Assembly: GCF_021390195.1 (NCBI RefSeq)
Contig: NZ_CP090003.1
Location: 1,538,001-1,602,000, forward strand
Origin: Flagellimonas sp. CMM7
GTDB taxonomy: Bacteria; Bacteroidota; Bacteroidia; Flavobacteriales; Flavobacteriaceae
Direction of reading: 5' to 3'
Length of the DNA stretch: 64,000 nt
A program made the translations under genes and the position numbers. The notes under the pieces were generated by a model. It ran no database searches. It saw nothing but the letters and a program-made list of their open reading frames with translations, and was not told the origin of the DNA. Shown in pieces: positions 51,001 through 60,677 of the stretch (the stretch's first letter is position 1; every line of letters starts with the position of its first letter).

Positions 51001-51516
51001 TCAAAATTTAAGCTGGTGAACGGAAGTTTTCTTGTTGAGCATCATGCTTTTGGAAGTTCCGTTGACGTGGACATAGACAATGTTGTTTTGATCAAAGAAC
51101 AAATCCGTGAAAACAGCATTTTTTACTTCCAATGAGGTCAATGGTTTGGGATGTTTGTATTCAAAGTACACCCACAAGGCGGTATTTTCTCCTTCCCCAC
51201 TCAGTTTCTTCCGTTTTATGTCTAGGTGAACCGACCTTCCGTTTGCTTTAACATAGAAAAATTGGTTGACATAATCCATAAGCATTTGATTTGCCTTTAG
51301 CGATTCGTTAGCTTGGCAAAAGGCAAGTTCCTTACTGTTTGGATCAAAAACTATGGCTTCATTGACATCGGTCAGAAACAGTTTTAGATTGATGGACAAC
51401 ACTTGCTTGCCTGAGGAATATTCAATTTCACATAGCGACAATCTCAGCGGATGAGCCATGGCCTCCCTTGCAGTAAACAAAACGATAAAAATGAGCAACC
51501 ATCGGAACACTAGCAC
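51001..51516 (-). CDS. DUF6702 family secreted protein
   Basis: 171 residues with a signal peptide (ending AMA, about 21) and the family start HPLRLSLCEIEY. The rest is beta-rich. It is almost fused by proximity to the HupE-like gene and starts its operon. Its function is unknown. Pairing with HupE suggests a role in metal or envelope biology. Confidence 0.75.
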   Translation of the reverse strand: MLVFRWLLIFIVLFTAREAMAHPLRLSLCEIEYSSGKQVLSINLKLFLTDVNEAIVFDPNSKELAFCQANESLKANQMLMDYVNQFFYVKANGRSVHLDIKRKKLSGEGENTALWVYFEYKHPKPLTSLEVKNAVFTDLFFDQNNIVYVHVNGTSKSMMLNKKTSVHQLKF

Positions 51517-51529
51517 TGGATTTAATCAA

Positions 51530-52810
51530 CTATGCTGATTCGTTAGCCTGTATTTTGGTAGCAACAGCCTGTACCTCCTTAAAAACACGAATCAAATTAC
51601 CGCCCCAGATTTTCTCAATCTCTTCTTCGGAATAGCCACGTCTTACCAATTCAATGGTGATGTTCATGACTTCGCTGGCGTCAAAGACCCCTTCTATTCC
51701 ACCGCCACCGTCAAAATCGCATCCAATGCCCACATGGTCTATTCCTGCAATTTTTACAATATGATCAATATGATCGACTACATGGGTAACAGTTGCGGGA
51801 GGTGCTGGATATTTTTCATTCAAGTCTTGGAAAGACTTTCGAAGCGCAGCTCTTTCCTCCAATGTCATTTCTCCAATCGGTTTCATATTATTACGTAACG
51901 CAGTCATTGCAGAATCCCGTACAGCATTCGGCGGTGCTTCTCTAAGGTAGTCGGCCAACATAGTCAGTTGCACTACCCCACCATTTTCAGCCATAAGTTT
52001 TAGCATTTCATCTGTCATGTTTCGTTTGTGACCTGTAACCGCTCTAGCATTGGAATGGCTTGCAATAATTGGGGCCTTAGACATTTTTATGGCATCATAA
52101 AATACACTGTCGTTTCCATGGGAAATATCTACCATAATACCAAGGCGATTCATTTCCCCAACCACTTTGGAACCAAATTCGCTAATACCGCCATGTTCGG
52201 TTCCGTTATCATCCGTAGCCGAATCCGCCAAGTCATTATTCGATGAGTGGACCAGAGTAATATAGCGCACCCCTTTATTAAAATAGAGTTCGACATTGGA
52301 AAGATCTTCCCCAATGGGATATCCATTTTCTATGCCTAAATAAATAGCACGTTTTCCTTCCTTTTCCAAAGCATAGGCATCATCTGGGTTAAGGGCCAAT
52401 CCCACATCAGCTGAATTTCGTTCGGTAGACGCAATTACAGAATCGATCATTTGAAGACAAAGCGCTTTGGCTCTTGTGTTCCCATCATCATCTCGAATAT
52501 CTTGCGCCACAAAGGCAGCGAAAAAGATGGCATCCAAGTCTCCTTCCTTCATTCGGGGGTAGTCCACTTTCGAGCCCGTTTCGTTGGGGTCATGCCGTTC
52601 GGCCATGTCAAAGCCGGGTTCAATCATACGAAGAGGCGTATCCGCATGGGTATCCAGGGTAAGTACTTTTTTATGAATTTCAAGTGCCCGTAGCACCAAT
52701 TCCTCCTCAGTTTCCACTTTGGAATCGGTTGAAGCGGATTTATCCTTGCAGCTGCTTATAAGGAGGACTAGCAAAGGTAAAACAAGATAATCAAAACGTA
52801 ATTTCAACAT
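51530..52810 (-). CDS. Membrane (renal-type) dipeptidase, M19, lipoprotein
   Basis: 426 residues with a lipobox (LISSC, about 20) and the M19 zinc peptidase pattern: LTLDTHADTP, MVDISHGNDSVFYDAI, PIIASHSNARA and GIGCDFDGGG. The family hydrolyses dipeptides using two zinc ions. It is separated by 13 bp from the DUF6702 gene on the same strand. Together with the following M20 enzyme and carrier it suggests uptake and use of peptides. Confidence 0.9.
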   Translation of the reverse strand: MLKLRFDYLVLPLLVLLISSCKDKSASTDSKVETEEELVLRALEIHKKVLTLDTHADTPLRMIEPGFDMAERHDPNETGSKVDYPRMKEGDLDAIFFAAFVAQDIRDDDGNTRAKALCLQMIDSVIASTERNSADVGLALNPDDAYALEKEGKRAIYLGIENGYPIGEDLSNVELYFNKGVRYITLVHSSNNDLADSATDDNGTEHGGISEFGSKVVGEMNRLGIMVDISHGNDSVFYDAIKMSKAPIIASHSNARAVTGHKRNMTDEMLKLMAENGGVVQLTMLADYLREAPPNAVRDSAMTALRNNMKPIGEMTLEERAALRKSFQDLNEKYPAPPATVTHVVDHIDHIVKIAGIDHVGIGCDFDGGGGIEGVFDASEVMNITIELVRRGYSEEEIEKIWGGNLIRVFKEVQAVATKIQANESA

Positions 52811-52867
52811 GATTTTGGTTTGAAGATTGAAGTTGATTTAAATATACAACAATAGATGGGTTTGAAG

Positions 52868-54034
52868 CTATTCAAAATGGTCCGACGATAGCTCTTTTAT
52901 AAGCTTATGTATCATTTCCACACCTTTTTTCAATTGATCTTTCGTAATAAACTCATCCGCTCTGTGAGCTTGCGCAATAGATCCCGGTCCACAAATGGCC
53001 GAGTGAAAGCCTTCATTGGCGAATTGTCCCGCTTCGGCTGCATAAGAAACGGTGCTTAGTTTCGAATTTCCTGATATGCTTTTGATCAACTCCACAATAT
53101 CGTCATCCGCCTTGGTATCCAAATGCGGGACCGGTGGGTGGTTTTCAACCGTTTTTATGGAAAAATCAGGGAAGATGTTTTGCAATTCGGTTTCCCGTTC
53201 CCTGCAATAGGCCTCAAATTCGGCAACAATGCCATCGATATCATCCATAGGAATGGTTCTCAAATCCCAATAAAAATGGGCCTTGTCCGCAATCACATTG
53301 GGTGCAATGCCTCCTTGGACAAGTCCAATATGTATGGAGGAATGAGGGGGATGAAAGCGGTCGTCCAAACGGCCATCGGCAATCAATTGATCCATTTTGT
53401 TTTCCAACCAAAGTATCAACCGCATGGCTTCATGAATGGCACTCACCTCTTGTTTTATACGGCTGCTATGCCCGGCAGAGCCATGAACATAGGTTTCAAG
53501 GATATAAATCCCTTTTTGACCCACAATGGGTTCCATTAAAGAAGGCTCTCCAATTAGGGCATACTTAGGGGTTTCCGTATAATGGTTTCTTATGTCCCGC
53601 GCCAATTCTGGGGCGGCTAAACAACCCACTTCCTCATCGTAGGAAAAAGCAAAATAAATGGGCTTTTTAAGGTCAGATTTTACCATTTGAGGCAATGCTT
53701 CCAGGCAACAGGCCAGGAAACCTTTCATATCACATGAGCCACGACCGTATAGTTTCCCATCTCCTTTATCGGTAAGTACAAAAGGGTCCGTGGTCCAATC
53801 TTGACCAGCGACGGGAACCACATCCATATGCCCGGAAAGGATAACTCCACCATCAACCGCAGGGCCTATTCGGCAATGCAAAGAGGCTTTGTTGCCTTCC
53901 TCGTTGGGTACCAAATTCACGGCAACCCCATGAGATTCCAGTTGGTCTTTTATCCAATTTAGAAGATTCAAATTGCTTTCACCTCCAAGAACAGGAAATG
54001 ACACTAGTTTTTCAAGAATTTTTTCTACGGTCAT
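52868..54034 (-). CDS. argE: M20 peptidase: acetylornithine deacetylase (ArgE-like)
   Basis: 388 residues with the M20 metal motifs SGHMDVVPV (about 68-76), GRGSCDMKGF and SYDEEVGCLAAPE. A dimerisation domain follows. ArgE removes the acetyl group from N-acetylornithine. The closest family pattern is ArgE, but succinyl-diaminopimelate or dipeptide activity cannot be excluded. It starts 6 bp after the carrier gene stop and is followed by the dipeptidase, so one operon. Confidence 0.82.
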   Translation of the reverse strand: MTVEKILEKLVSFPVLGGESNLNLLNWIKDQLESHGVAVNLVPNEEGNKASLHCRIGPAVDGGVILSGHMDVVPVAGQDWTTDPFVLTDKGDGKLYGRGSCDMKGFLACCLEALPQMVKSDLKKPIYFAFSYDEEVGCLAAPELARDIRNHYTETPKYALIGEPSLMEPIVGQKGIYILETYVHGSAGHSSRIKQEVSAIHEAMRLILWLENKMDQLIADGRLDDRFHPPHSSIHIGLVQGGIAPNVIADKAHFYWDLRTIPMDDIDGIVAEFEAYCRERETELQNIFPDFSIKTVENHPPVPHLDTKADDDIVELIKSISGNSKLSTVSYAAEAGQFANEGFHSAICGPGSIAQAHRADEFITKDQLKKGVEMIHKLIKELSSDHFE

Positions 54035-54039
54035 AAGAA

Positions 54040-55443
54040 TTAACTATAATTTATTGCTACGGCTACGATTAGGGTCGTAAAGGCCAAAAAGAGTATACTG
54101 ATCAATACTGGGAATATGAATCTAACCCACCGATCTATGGGCACACGGCACATGCTGATCATGGCAATAAGCCCTCCCAAGGTTGGATTGACCAAATTGG
54201 ACAGTCCGTCACCTATCTGAAAGGCCAAAATGGTAATTTGACGTGTGAGTCCCAAGGATTCACCCAAGGGTAACATCACGGGTAAGGTAGCCAAGGCCTG
54301 TCCACTCCCGGAAGGGATAAAAAAGTTGATCACGGTCTGGGAAATCGACATACAAATGGCCGAGGCGTATAAGGGTAATCCTTGTAACATATTTGAAAGC
54401 TGGAAGGAAATAGTGTCACTAATACTCCCCATTTCCATGAGTACTTTAATGGAAGTGGCGAAGCCAACCATAAATGCACCCGGCGCCGCCAAGGCGACAG
54501 CTTTTAAGGTAGTTTCGCTCATGGTGGTAGCGCTCATTCGCGATACCAAACCACAAAGCAGTGCAATAATCAGGAACACCGCGGACAGTTCGTTAATGTA
54601 CCAATGGAGATTGAAGACACCATACAGTACAGCCAGTAATCCGAGGAGAAAAATGGAAATGACCATCCAATTCTTTCGGTTCAATTGATACTCTTGAATA
54701 GGTCTCGACAAGGCCAATTCGTTGACATCAAGCCCTTTACCTAAACTTTTGTTGGGGTCAAGCGTAATCTTTTTAAAATACCTCACATTATAATAGGCCA
54801 TTATTCCCAGGGCCGAAAAACATAGTATACTGCGGAGCAAAGCCCCTGAAAACATAGTCAGCTCTGCAATTTTATGTCCAGTTCCCACGGTATAGGGATT
54901 AATGGGTGATAGTCCAAAACCAATGGTCATGGCTCCTACCGATATCCCGGCGGCCAGTATTAAATCCCCTCCCAAAGCCAAGCTGAGTACTGCAGCAATG
55001 GGTACCATGGCAATATTGTTCTCGTAGCCCACGGCCACACCAAGAATACCATAGATAAAGGTCATGAGCACAATGATCATGTGCTTATTTTTTAGGCCCA
55101 ATTTCTTCACCATAGTACCCACGGCATTTTCAACGGCCTTTGATTTTTCCATAAAACCAAACATGATTCCACCTGCCAAAACAATAAAGATGATTTCCAC
55201 CGCCTCCTTAAAGCCCAAAGGTATGGCCTTGAACATATCCAATATTCCAACAGGAGTGCCAACAATGGTCTGGTACGAATTGGGAACCACGGTATTTCGC
55301 CCATCAACTAAAATCCGCTCATACGTCCCCGCGGGAAGAATATACGTTAGTACGGTTACCAGAACAATAATGCCAAACAACATGGTGATGGCATGGGGTA
55401 TACGCTGAAAAAAGGATGGGACTTTGGGTTTTGATTTGCTCAT
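54040..55443 (-). CDS. YfcC-family membrane carrier
   Basis: 467 residues with many membrane segments and the pattern of the YfcC/C4-dicarboxylate anaerobic carrier family (FFQRIPHAITMLFGIIVLV, LPAGTYER, GSGQALATLPVMLPLGESLG). These are believed to move amino acids or small acids. With the M20 hydrolase and the dipeptidase it may take up peptide or acylated amino acid substrates. Confidence 0.8.
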   Translation of the reverse strand: MSKSKPKVPSFFQRIPHAITMLFGIIVLVTVLTYILPAGTYERILVDGRNTVVPNSYQTIVGTPVGILDMFKAIPLGFKEAVEIIFIVLAGGIMFGFMEKSKAVENAVGTMVKKLGLKNKHMIIVLMTFIYGILGVAVGYENNIAMVPIAAVLSLALGGDLILAAGISVGAMTIGFGLSPINPYTVGTGHKIAELTMFSGALLRSILCFSALGIMAYYNVRYFKKITLDPNKSLGKGLDVNELALSRPIQEYQLNRKNWMVISIFLLGLLAVLYGVFNLHWYINELSAVFLIIALLCGLVSRMSATTMSETTLKAVALAAPGAFMVGFATSIKVLMEMGSISDTISFQLSNMLQGLPLYASAICMSISQTVINFFIPSGSGQALATLPVMLPLGESLGLTRQITILAFQIGDGLSNLVNPTLGGLIAMISMCRVPIDRWVRFIFPVLISILFLAFTTLIVAVAINYS

Positions 55444-55512
55444 TTATCTCAATGGGGCCGAGGCGAATTTCTCAGTCTGGAAACCAATTTAACTGAATTT
55501 TGTCATTTCCAA

Positions 55513-56010
55513 TCAATTTAAACTAAAAAATTCAGTGCAGACCAAATCAGAATATATTTTATAAAACTCATGCTCCTGTTTATTATAAATTTTACCCATT
55601 ATTTTTAATTGGCTAACATTTAAACCGTCCAATACGAGTTGGAGTTCTTTTATCTTATTGTTAAGGTGATATGAAAGAATGGTGAATTTACTATTGGGTT
55701 CGCTACATAAAACTTCTGAATATCCCTTTTGCCTTAAAACCTCACCATAGAAACTATGCAATCCCCTTATATCCGAAAAAGTTTGGTTTCCCAAGGCATC
55801 TTTTACAATAGGGTTATTGATTGATAGTACAAAAGAAACCTCCGTAATACCATGCTCTTGAATTAGTTGTCTTATGTTGCCCGAAGTTACATCATCAAAT
55901 ACAACAGAATTCCCAAGCGAGGTATAATAGTAATTTCTGTTATCAAATCGAGTGTTTATTACAGGTTCAAGACCATCTGTTGGACAAACAAAATACAAGG
56001 ACTTCTGCAT
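55513..56010 (-). CDS. Unknown protein in the zinc GTPase operon
   Basis: 165 residues without signal or membrane segment. There is a central mixed alpha/beta pattern (TEVSFVLSINNPIVKDAL, SEVLCSEPNSKFTILSYHLN), with two Cys (C8 and one in the SEVLC segment). I do not recognise it. It is the last gene of the operon that begins at the GTPase (58629) and follows the LCIB-like gene after 34 bp, so a role linked to that protein is possible. Confidence 0.6.
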   Translation of the reverse strand: MQKSLYFVCPTDGLEPVINTRFDNRNYYYTSLGNSVVFDDVTSGNIRQLIQEHGITEVSFVLSINNPIVKDALGNQTFSDIRGLHSFYGEVLRQKGYSEVLCSEPNSKFTILSYHLNNKIKELQLVLDGLNVSQLKIMGKIYNKQEHEFYKIYSDLVCTEFFSLN

Positions 56011-56044
56011 TGCTCGGATTTCTATATTTTGGAGGGTCTATCCA

Positions 56045-56761
56045 TTATGCTATTGCCTTAACATCTATTACTTCAAAGTTTTTGGGCACAAAATAGTCGT
56101 CCAAGCCATAATCTGTGTTGATGATGATGCCTCCCAACAAGGTCACTGTATCCACATGAAACTCATTTTTGCATGTTTTTATATGATTATGAATCTTTCT
56201 ATCGATTATCTCATAAGTTGCTTCCGTAATTGCCTTCTCCGGGTCTTCTCTATTCAAAATTTCTTCACGGTATGGAAGTAAACTTTCTTCAAGTTTCATT
56301 TGTTGATAATCGTCGTCGTTCAAAACGGGCTTGTAGTCGTCATCTTGTAATCGACTCAATGCCAACATAAGGGCTCCACAGGAGTTTCCGGTCTGTTCTT
56401 GGCGTGGGCGGTACATCTTGCCCAAATCTCCGTCAAGTGTAATTCCTATATGCGGGCCATAAAATATGAATGCGCTACCCTCATCAGGAATATGATGGGC
56501 AAAAGCGGTCATCCCGGTTTGTCCTGCAAAAGGCAATCCTCCCAACCCACCCATAATAAATGGACCGAACAACACATTGAAGAAGGTTGTGGAAGGTACG
56601 TTGATGTCATCTGAGCATACGGATGTGGCCATCAATACTTTGGAGATGTCGATATCATGCTCTAATTGCATTTTTCCTAGGTAATGAATAGAGGTGTCCT
56701 TGGCATCCATGGCATCCGGAAAGTAGGACTTAACTACTTCTGCAAATTTTCTTTGTAACAT
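56045..56761 (-). CDS. LCIB-type carbonic-anhydrase-like protein
   Basis: 238 residues. The pattern matches the LCIB family (algal low-CO2-inducible proteins, a group of beta-like carbonic anhydrases): SVCSDDIN, then GPFIMGGLGGLPFAGQTGM, HIPDEGSAFIFYGPHIGI and GNSCGALML. The zinc ligands would be C49, H104 and C128, with D51 as the catalytic aspartate. I see no Arg just after D51 where the Asp-Arg dyad is expected, so activity is uncertain. It is in an operon with a zinc GTPase, consistent with a zinc-protein function. Confidence 0.8.
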   Translation of the reverse strand: MLQRKFAEVVKSYFPDAMDAKDTSIHYLGKMQLEHDIDISKVLMATSVCSDDINVPSTTFFNVLFGPFIMGGLGGLPFAGQTGMTAFAHHIPDEGSAFIFYGPHIGITLDGDLGKMYRPRQEQTGNSCGALMLALSRLQDDDYKPVLNDDDYQQMKLEESLLPYREEILNREDPEKAITEATYEIIDRKIHNHIKTCKNEFHVDTVTLLGGIIINTDYGLDDYFVPKNFEVIDVKAIA

Positions 56762-56808
56762 GGGTAATATTTTTAAGTAATTATTTCAGTTAGTATACAT
56801 TTTGAGTG

Positions 56809-57399
56809 CTACCATCCATAAAAGCCTTTCGGGACAACTCCATTGAGCCGAAGGTAAGCCACACATTGCCCACGATGGTGAATGATATGGTTTTCCATAG
56901 CATAAAATAGGCGCCAAACGGGAATGGTATCCCCAGCAAATTCACAATTGGCGAGTAGTTTTTCATCTGACATCTCCTTTATGGATCTCCTAACAAAAGC
57001 GTACAAGTTTTCCAATTCCTTGATAACATCTTCCTTAGGCATCTGCACCGGAAGTTTTACATTTTCGTACGGGTTTTTTATACCTCCCCGGCCGGCTAGT
57101 TGTCCGCAAGTATAGATGACGCAGTGGCGCCATTGCTCAGAAAAAGTCATGGCCTCATCGGTGTACCTAAATGAAAAATATTCAGTGGGCATTTGCTTTA
57201 CATTGGTCATGGTTATGGTTTCGGACCGACGCCAAGCTGCAATGAGTTCTTTCCTAAGGTTATTTACCGAGCTTTGATTCGGCAATGGCTCGGCGGCCAG
57301 ATTAGCAGCTGATTTTGTTTTGCTATCATTCAAACGACAACCTATGGTTGAAAGCAGACCAAAGCCCAAGACATTTCTTAGAAAACGAGTTCGCTTCAT
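56809..57399 (-). CDS. DinB-like exported protein
   Basis: 196 residues: an N-terminal export signal with Cys (STIGC, about 21), then a DinB-like four-helix bundle with metal-binding His pattern WRHCVIYT and ENHIIHHRGQCVAYLR. DinB/YfiT proteins are metal-dependent transferases or hydrolases. An exported DinB is less common. It starts 7 bp after the GTPase gene, which makes it part of the zinc operon. The function is unknown. Confidence 0.75.
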   Translation of the reverse strand: MKRTRFLRNVLGFGLLSTIGCRLNDSKTKSAANLAAEPLPNQSSVNNLRKELIAAWRRSETITMTNVKQMPTEYFSFRYTDEAMTFSEQWRHCVIYTCGQLAGRGGIKNPYENVKLPVQMPKEDVIKELENLYAFVRRSIKEMSDEKLLANCEFAGDTIPVWRLFYAMENHIIHHRGQCVAYLRLNGVVPKGFYGW

Positions 57400-57405
57400 G
57401 GTCTA

Positions 57406-58629
57406 TTAGTTTAGTGCATACGTTCTTTCCAATGGCCATTCATCATGGTAACCTTGTGACCACTTTTGTGATTCAAGTTCTTCATCTGTAGCCAAGCAAG
57501 CATCGAGATCGGCTCGCATACGTTCTTCATCCATAACTTGACCTATAAATACAATTTCATTTTTTCTATCCCCAAAGGTTTTGTCCCACTCTGCTTCAAT
57601 TTGTTCTTGGTTGTCCAAGAAAGCAACGTATTGGGACCGTTTTTGAAATGGCATACTGCTCCACCAAACCCCAGCACTATCAGTTCTCAAGGAACCGCCA
57701 GCTTGACCCCAGATCAATGCCTGTTCAGGTCTTGAGGCAATCCAGAACAATCCTTTACTGCGAATAACATTCATTGGAAATTCATGTTGTACGTAATGTC
57801 TAAACCGGTCAGGGTCGAAAGGTTTTTTACTACGATAAACAAAAGAGCTTATTCCGTATTCCTCGGTTTCCGGGGTATGCCCATCCTTATTCAACTCTTC
57901 AATCCAACCGGCACTTTGTTCCGCTTCTTCAAAATTGAAAAGACCTGTATTTAGTATTTCCATGGGTTTAACCTTGCCGAAGTGCGAGGTAATAATTTGA
58001 GCCGAAGGATTCAGTTTTTTAATTGTAGCGCTCAAAATTCCTAAATGTTCTTCCGAAACTAGGTCCGTTTTATTGAGTAATATCACATTAGCAAACTCAA
58101 TCTGATCGGTCAACAGATTCACAATGGTTCTGTAATCACCATCAATATTGGTAAGGTCTCTGTCTATTAAAGTTTCCGGACTACCAAAATCCTTGAAAAA
58201 GTTAAAAGCGTCCACCACGGTCACCATGGTATCCACATAACTAAAGCGGGAAAGATCAATATTGTTTTCCTCATCTACAAAAGAGAAGGTTTGTGCCACC
58301 GGTACAGGTTCACTAATGCCGGTGCTTTCAATAAGAAGGTAGTCAAACCTGTTTTCCTTGGCCAAACGCTCCACTTCCACCATCAGGTCTTCCCGTAAAG
58401 TACAGCAGATACATCCGTTGCTCATTTCCACCAATTTTTCCTCCGTACGGGAAAGGGTATTTTCGCTTTTTACCAATTCAGCATCCACATTTACCTCGCT
58501 CATGTCGTTGACAATCACCGCCACTTTCATGCCTTCTTTGTTATGTAGTATATGATTTAGCAAGGTGGTTTTTCCGGCTCCCAAAAATCCGCTAAGAACA
58601 GTTACTGGTAGTTTGTTATCCTTTATCAT
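57406..58629 (-). CDS. COG0523-family GTPase, zinc metallochaperone candidate
   Basis: The start is placed at ATG 58629 (407 residues, [20 protein letters not shown]). The open frame upstream to 58734 crosses the operator. Walker [10 protein letters not shown] (13-21), the metal-binding CxCC motif C73-I-C75-C76, a NKTD G4 motif, and a CobW C-terminal domain are visible. COG0523 proteins use GTP to deliver zinc or other metals to client enzymes. The gene lies downstream of two Zur-type palindromes, so induction in low zinc is expected. Confidence 0.92.
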   Translation of the reverse strand: MIKDNKLPVTVLSGFLGAGKTTLLNHILHNKEGMKVAVIVNDMSEVNVDAELVKSENTLSRTEEKLVEMSNGCICCTLREDLMVEVERLAKENRFDYLLIESTGISEPVPVAQTFSFVDEENNIDLSRFSYVDTMVTVVDAFNFFKDFGSPETLIDRDLTNIDGDYRTIVNLLTDQIEFANVILLNKTDLVSEEHLGILSATIKKLNPSAQIITSHFGKVKPMEILNTGLFNFEEAEQSAGWIEELNKDGHTPETEEYGISSFVYRSKKPFDPDRFRHYVQHEFPMNVIRSKGLFWIASRPEQALIWGQAGGSLRTDSAGVWWSSMPFQKRSQYVAFLDNQEQIEAEWDKTFGDRKNEIVFIGQVMDEERMRADLDACLATDEELESQKWSQGYHDEWPLERTYALN

Positions 58630-58683
58630 TTTCCTTTTTTGACGTACAAGTAATTTGATCGTCGCAAATTCAAAAAGTGAAGT

Positions 58684-58702
58684 TAATGCGACTGAGTCGT
58701 AA
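58684..58702. promoter_or_regulatory. Weaker zinc-type palindrome before the GTPase gene
   Basis: ATGCGACT-G-AGTCGTAA-type sequence has arms with one mismatch (GCGACT/AGTCGT) and the same centre as the Zur box. It lies about 55 bp upstream of the GTPase start and 20 bp from the stronger copy at 58723-58743. Probably a second operator. Confidence 0.45.
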
Positions 58703-58722
58703 AAATATATGAAAATGATTTT

Positions 58723-58743
58723 AAATGCAACCAAGTTGCATTT
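58723..58743. promoter_or_regulatory. Zur-type operator before the GTPase operon
   Basis: 21-bp near-perfect palindrome AAATGCAACC-A-AGTTGCATTT with one mismatch, matching the core of the 31-bp palindrome at 45323-45353. Distance to the GTPase start is about 94 bp. This ties two operons 13 kb apart into one regulon. Confidence 0.72.
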
Positions 58744-58816
58744 ATTTTATATATAAACGCACAACAATAAAAGATGTCCATAATCCCAGTAATGGCCTCA
58801 AAATAGCTAAGGGAAT

Positions 58817-60514
58817 CTAATAACCAGCCGCTTGTCCATCTTTGCGACTCTCTGAGGCTCCATGGTAGACCTTATTCCCATCATCCCATAAAATGGCCTG
58901 ATACCCTCCATAAATCCCTCTTGCGGTTCCCATTTTATGACCTTTATCCATGAGTCCACGAATGGTGGAATACGGAACGCCGGATTCGGTTCGGATTAAG
59001 CCGGTGTCCTCGGTGGTTCTTCCCATGGGACTAGCTCCTCCAGTATGGTCCCAACGTGGTGCATCTCCAGCTTCTTGGAGGTTCATACCAAAGTCCACAA
59101 GGTTCATCACAATCTGGGTATGCCCCATCGGTTGAAAATCGCCACCCATAACACCAAAACTGGCGTAGGGTTTACCATTCTTGGTCATAAAAGCAGGGAT
59201 AATCGTGTGAAATGGCCTTTTTTCAGGTTCAAAAGTATTGGCTTGACCACGCTTAAGACTGAACAATTCTCCACGGTCTTGCAGCATAAAGCCCAGTTTT
59301 GGAGGCGCCATGCCCGAACCCATTCCTCTGTAATTACTCTGGATCAGGGATATCATAGTACCCTTATTGTCCGCAACGGTCATATAAATGGTCTCTCCTG
59401 CTGAAATTTCCCCCGCGGCATAAGTGCCGGCGCGCTCACCTATCTGTTCCCTTCTTGATTTGGCATAGTCTTCGGAGAGTAATTCTTCCACCGGGACATC
59501 AAAAAAGTCCATATCAGCATAATATTTGGCACGGTCCTCAAAGGCTAATTTTTTGGCCTCAGTAAAGAGATGTAAATGCTCCGCACTACCGAATTCGATT
59601 TTGGAAAAATCATACCCTTCCAAAATTTGTAACATTTGAAGTGCTGCTATCCCTTGTCCATTTGGGGGAAGCTCCCAAACATCATACCCCCGATAATTGA
59701 TGGAAACTGGTTCCACCCACTCCGATTTATGCGCCGCTAAATCCTTAGCGGATAAAAAACCTCCTTCTTCTTTGATGAATTTACCAATGGTTTTGGCGAT
59801 ATCCCCCTTGTAAAAAGCATCCCGTCCACCTTCAGCAATTTTTCGATAGGTGTTGGCCAAATAGGGGTTTTTATAAATTTCTCCTTCATTGGGCAGTTTT
59901 CCTCCGTTCTGCAATTTGTAGGTATCCTCAATATTGGGAAAGCCTTTAGACTCAAAAAAGGGCACGGTACGTTGGATATACCAAGCTATGAGTTCAGTTA
60001 ACGGGAAGCCCTTTTCTGCATAATCGATAGCAGGGGCCAAAATCTCTGTAATGGGTTTTGAGCCAAATTTTTGATGAAGTTCAAACCACCCATCTACCGC
60101 TCCAGGAACGCTTACAGGAAGCGGTCCATGCGAAGGTATTTTCTCCATCCCTTGCTTTTCAAAGTATTCTAAAGTGAGCTTTTGGGGTGAACGGCCACTG
60201 GCATTAAGGCCATATAATTTCTTTGTGTTCCCGTCCCAAACAATAGCAAAAAGATCTCCTCCTATTCCACATCCTGTAGGTTCCATGAGCCCCAATGCAG
60301 CGTTAGCCGCTATGGCAGCATCAATGGCATTCCCACCGCTTTTAAGCATATCAAGTCCTATTTGGGTGGCCAAGGGGTGACTTGTTGCCACCATCCCATT
60401 TTGGCCCAATACCACAGATCGGGTAGCAAAAGGTTCACCTGTGATTCGGTCCTGGGCAATTGAAAACTGCGATAGAAGTAGAAAAGCAGAAAAAAATGAA
60501 AAAAACGTTTTCAT
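58817..60514 (-). CDS. ggt: Gamma-glutamyltransferase
   Basis: 565 residues with a signal peptide (about 1-20). The Ntn-hydrolase gamma-glutamyltransferase pattern is clear: GGNAIDAAIAANAALGLMEPTGCGIGGD, and the likely cleavage and nucleophile region GETIYMTVADNKGTMISLIQSN with Thr as nucleophile. It cleaves glutathione-like gamma-glutamyl compounds in the periplasm after self-processing. The gene stands alone on its strand. No zinc palindrome was noted upstream of its start. Confidence 0.92.
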   Translation of the reverse strand: MKTFFSFFSAFLLLSQFSIAQDRITGEPFATRSVVLGQNGMVATSHPLATQIGLDMLKSGGNAIDAAIAANAALGLMEPTGCGIGGDLFAIVWDGNTKKLYGLNASGRSPQKLTLEYFEKQGMEKIPSHGPLPVSVPGAVDGWFELHQKFGSKPITEILAPAIDYAEKGFPLTELIAWYIQRTVPFFESKGFPNIEDTYKLQNGGKLPNEGEIYKNPYLANTYRKIAEGGRDAFYKGDIAKTIGKFIKEEGGFLSAKDLAAHKSEWVEPVSINYRGYDVWELPPNGQGIAALQMLQILEGYDFSKIEFGSAEHLHLFTEAKKLAFEDRAKYYADMDFFDVPVEELLSEDYAKSRREQIGERAGTYAAGEISAGETIYMTVADNKGTMISLIQSNYRGMGSGMAPPKLGFMLQDRGELFSLKRGQANTFEPEKRPFHTIIPAFMTKNGKPYASFGVMGGDFQPMGHTQIVMNLVDFGMNLQEAGDAPRWDHTGGASPMGRTTEDTGLIRTESGVPYSTIRGLMDKGHKMGTARGIYGGYQAILWDDGNKVYHGASESRKDGQAAGY

Positions 60515-60677
60515 AGTTAATTTTTAGGTGTCCTAAAGTACAAAAATTGGATAAGGAACTAAGTTTAAAAACCACATTGGATTTTGTTTCGTCAATATGT
60601 TTGTGAATTGATAGATTAGAAGTACTTTCCAGTCTCATTAAATTACATTTTAAGATGGACCATAAATAACAATTGCT

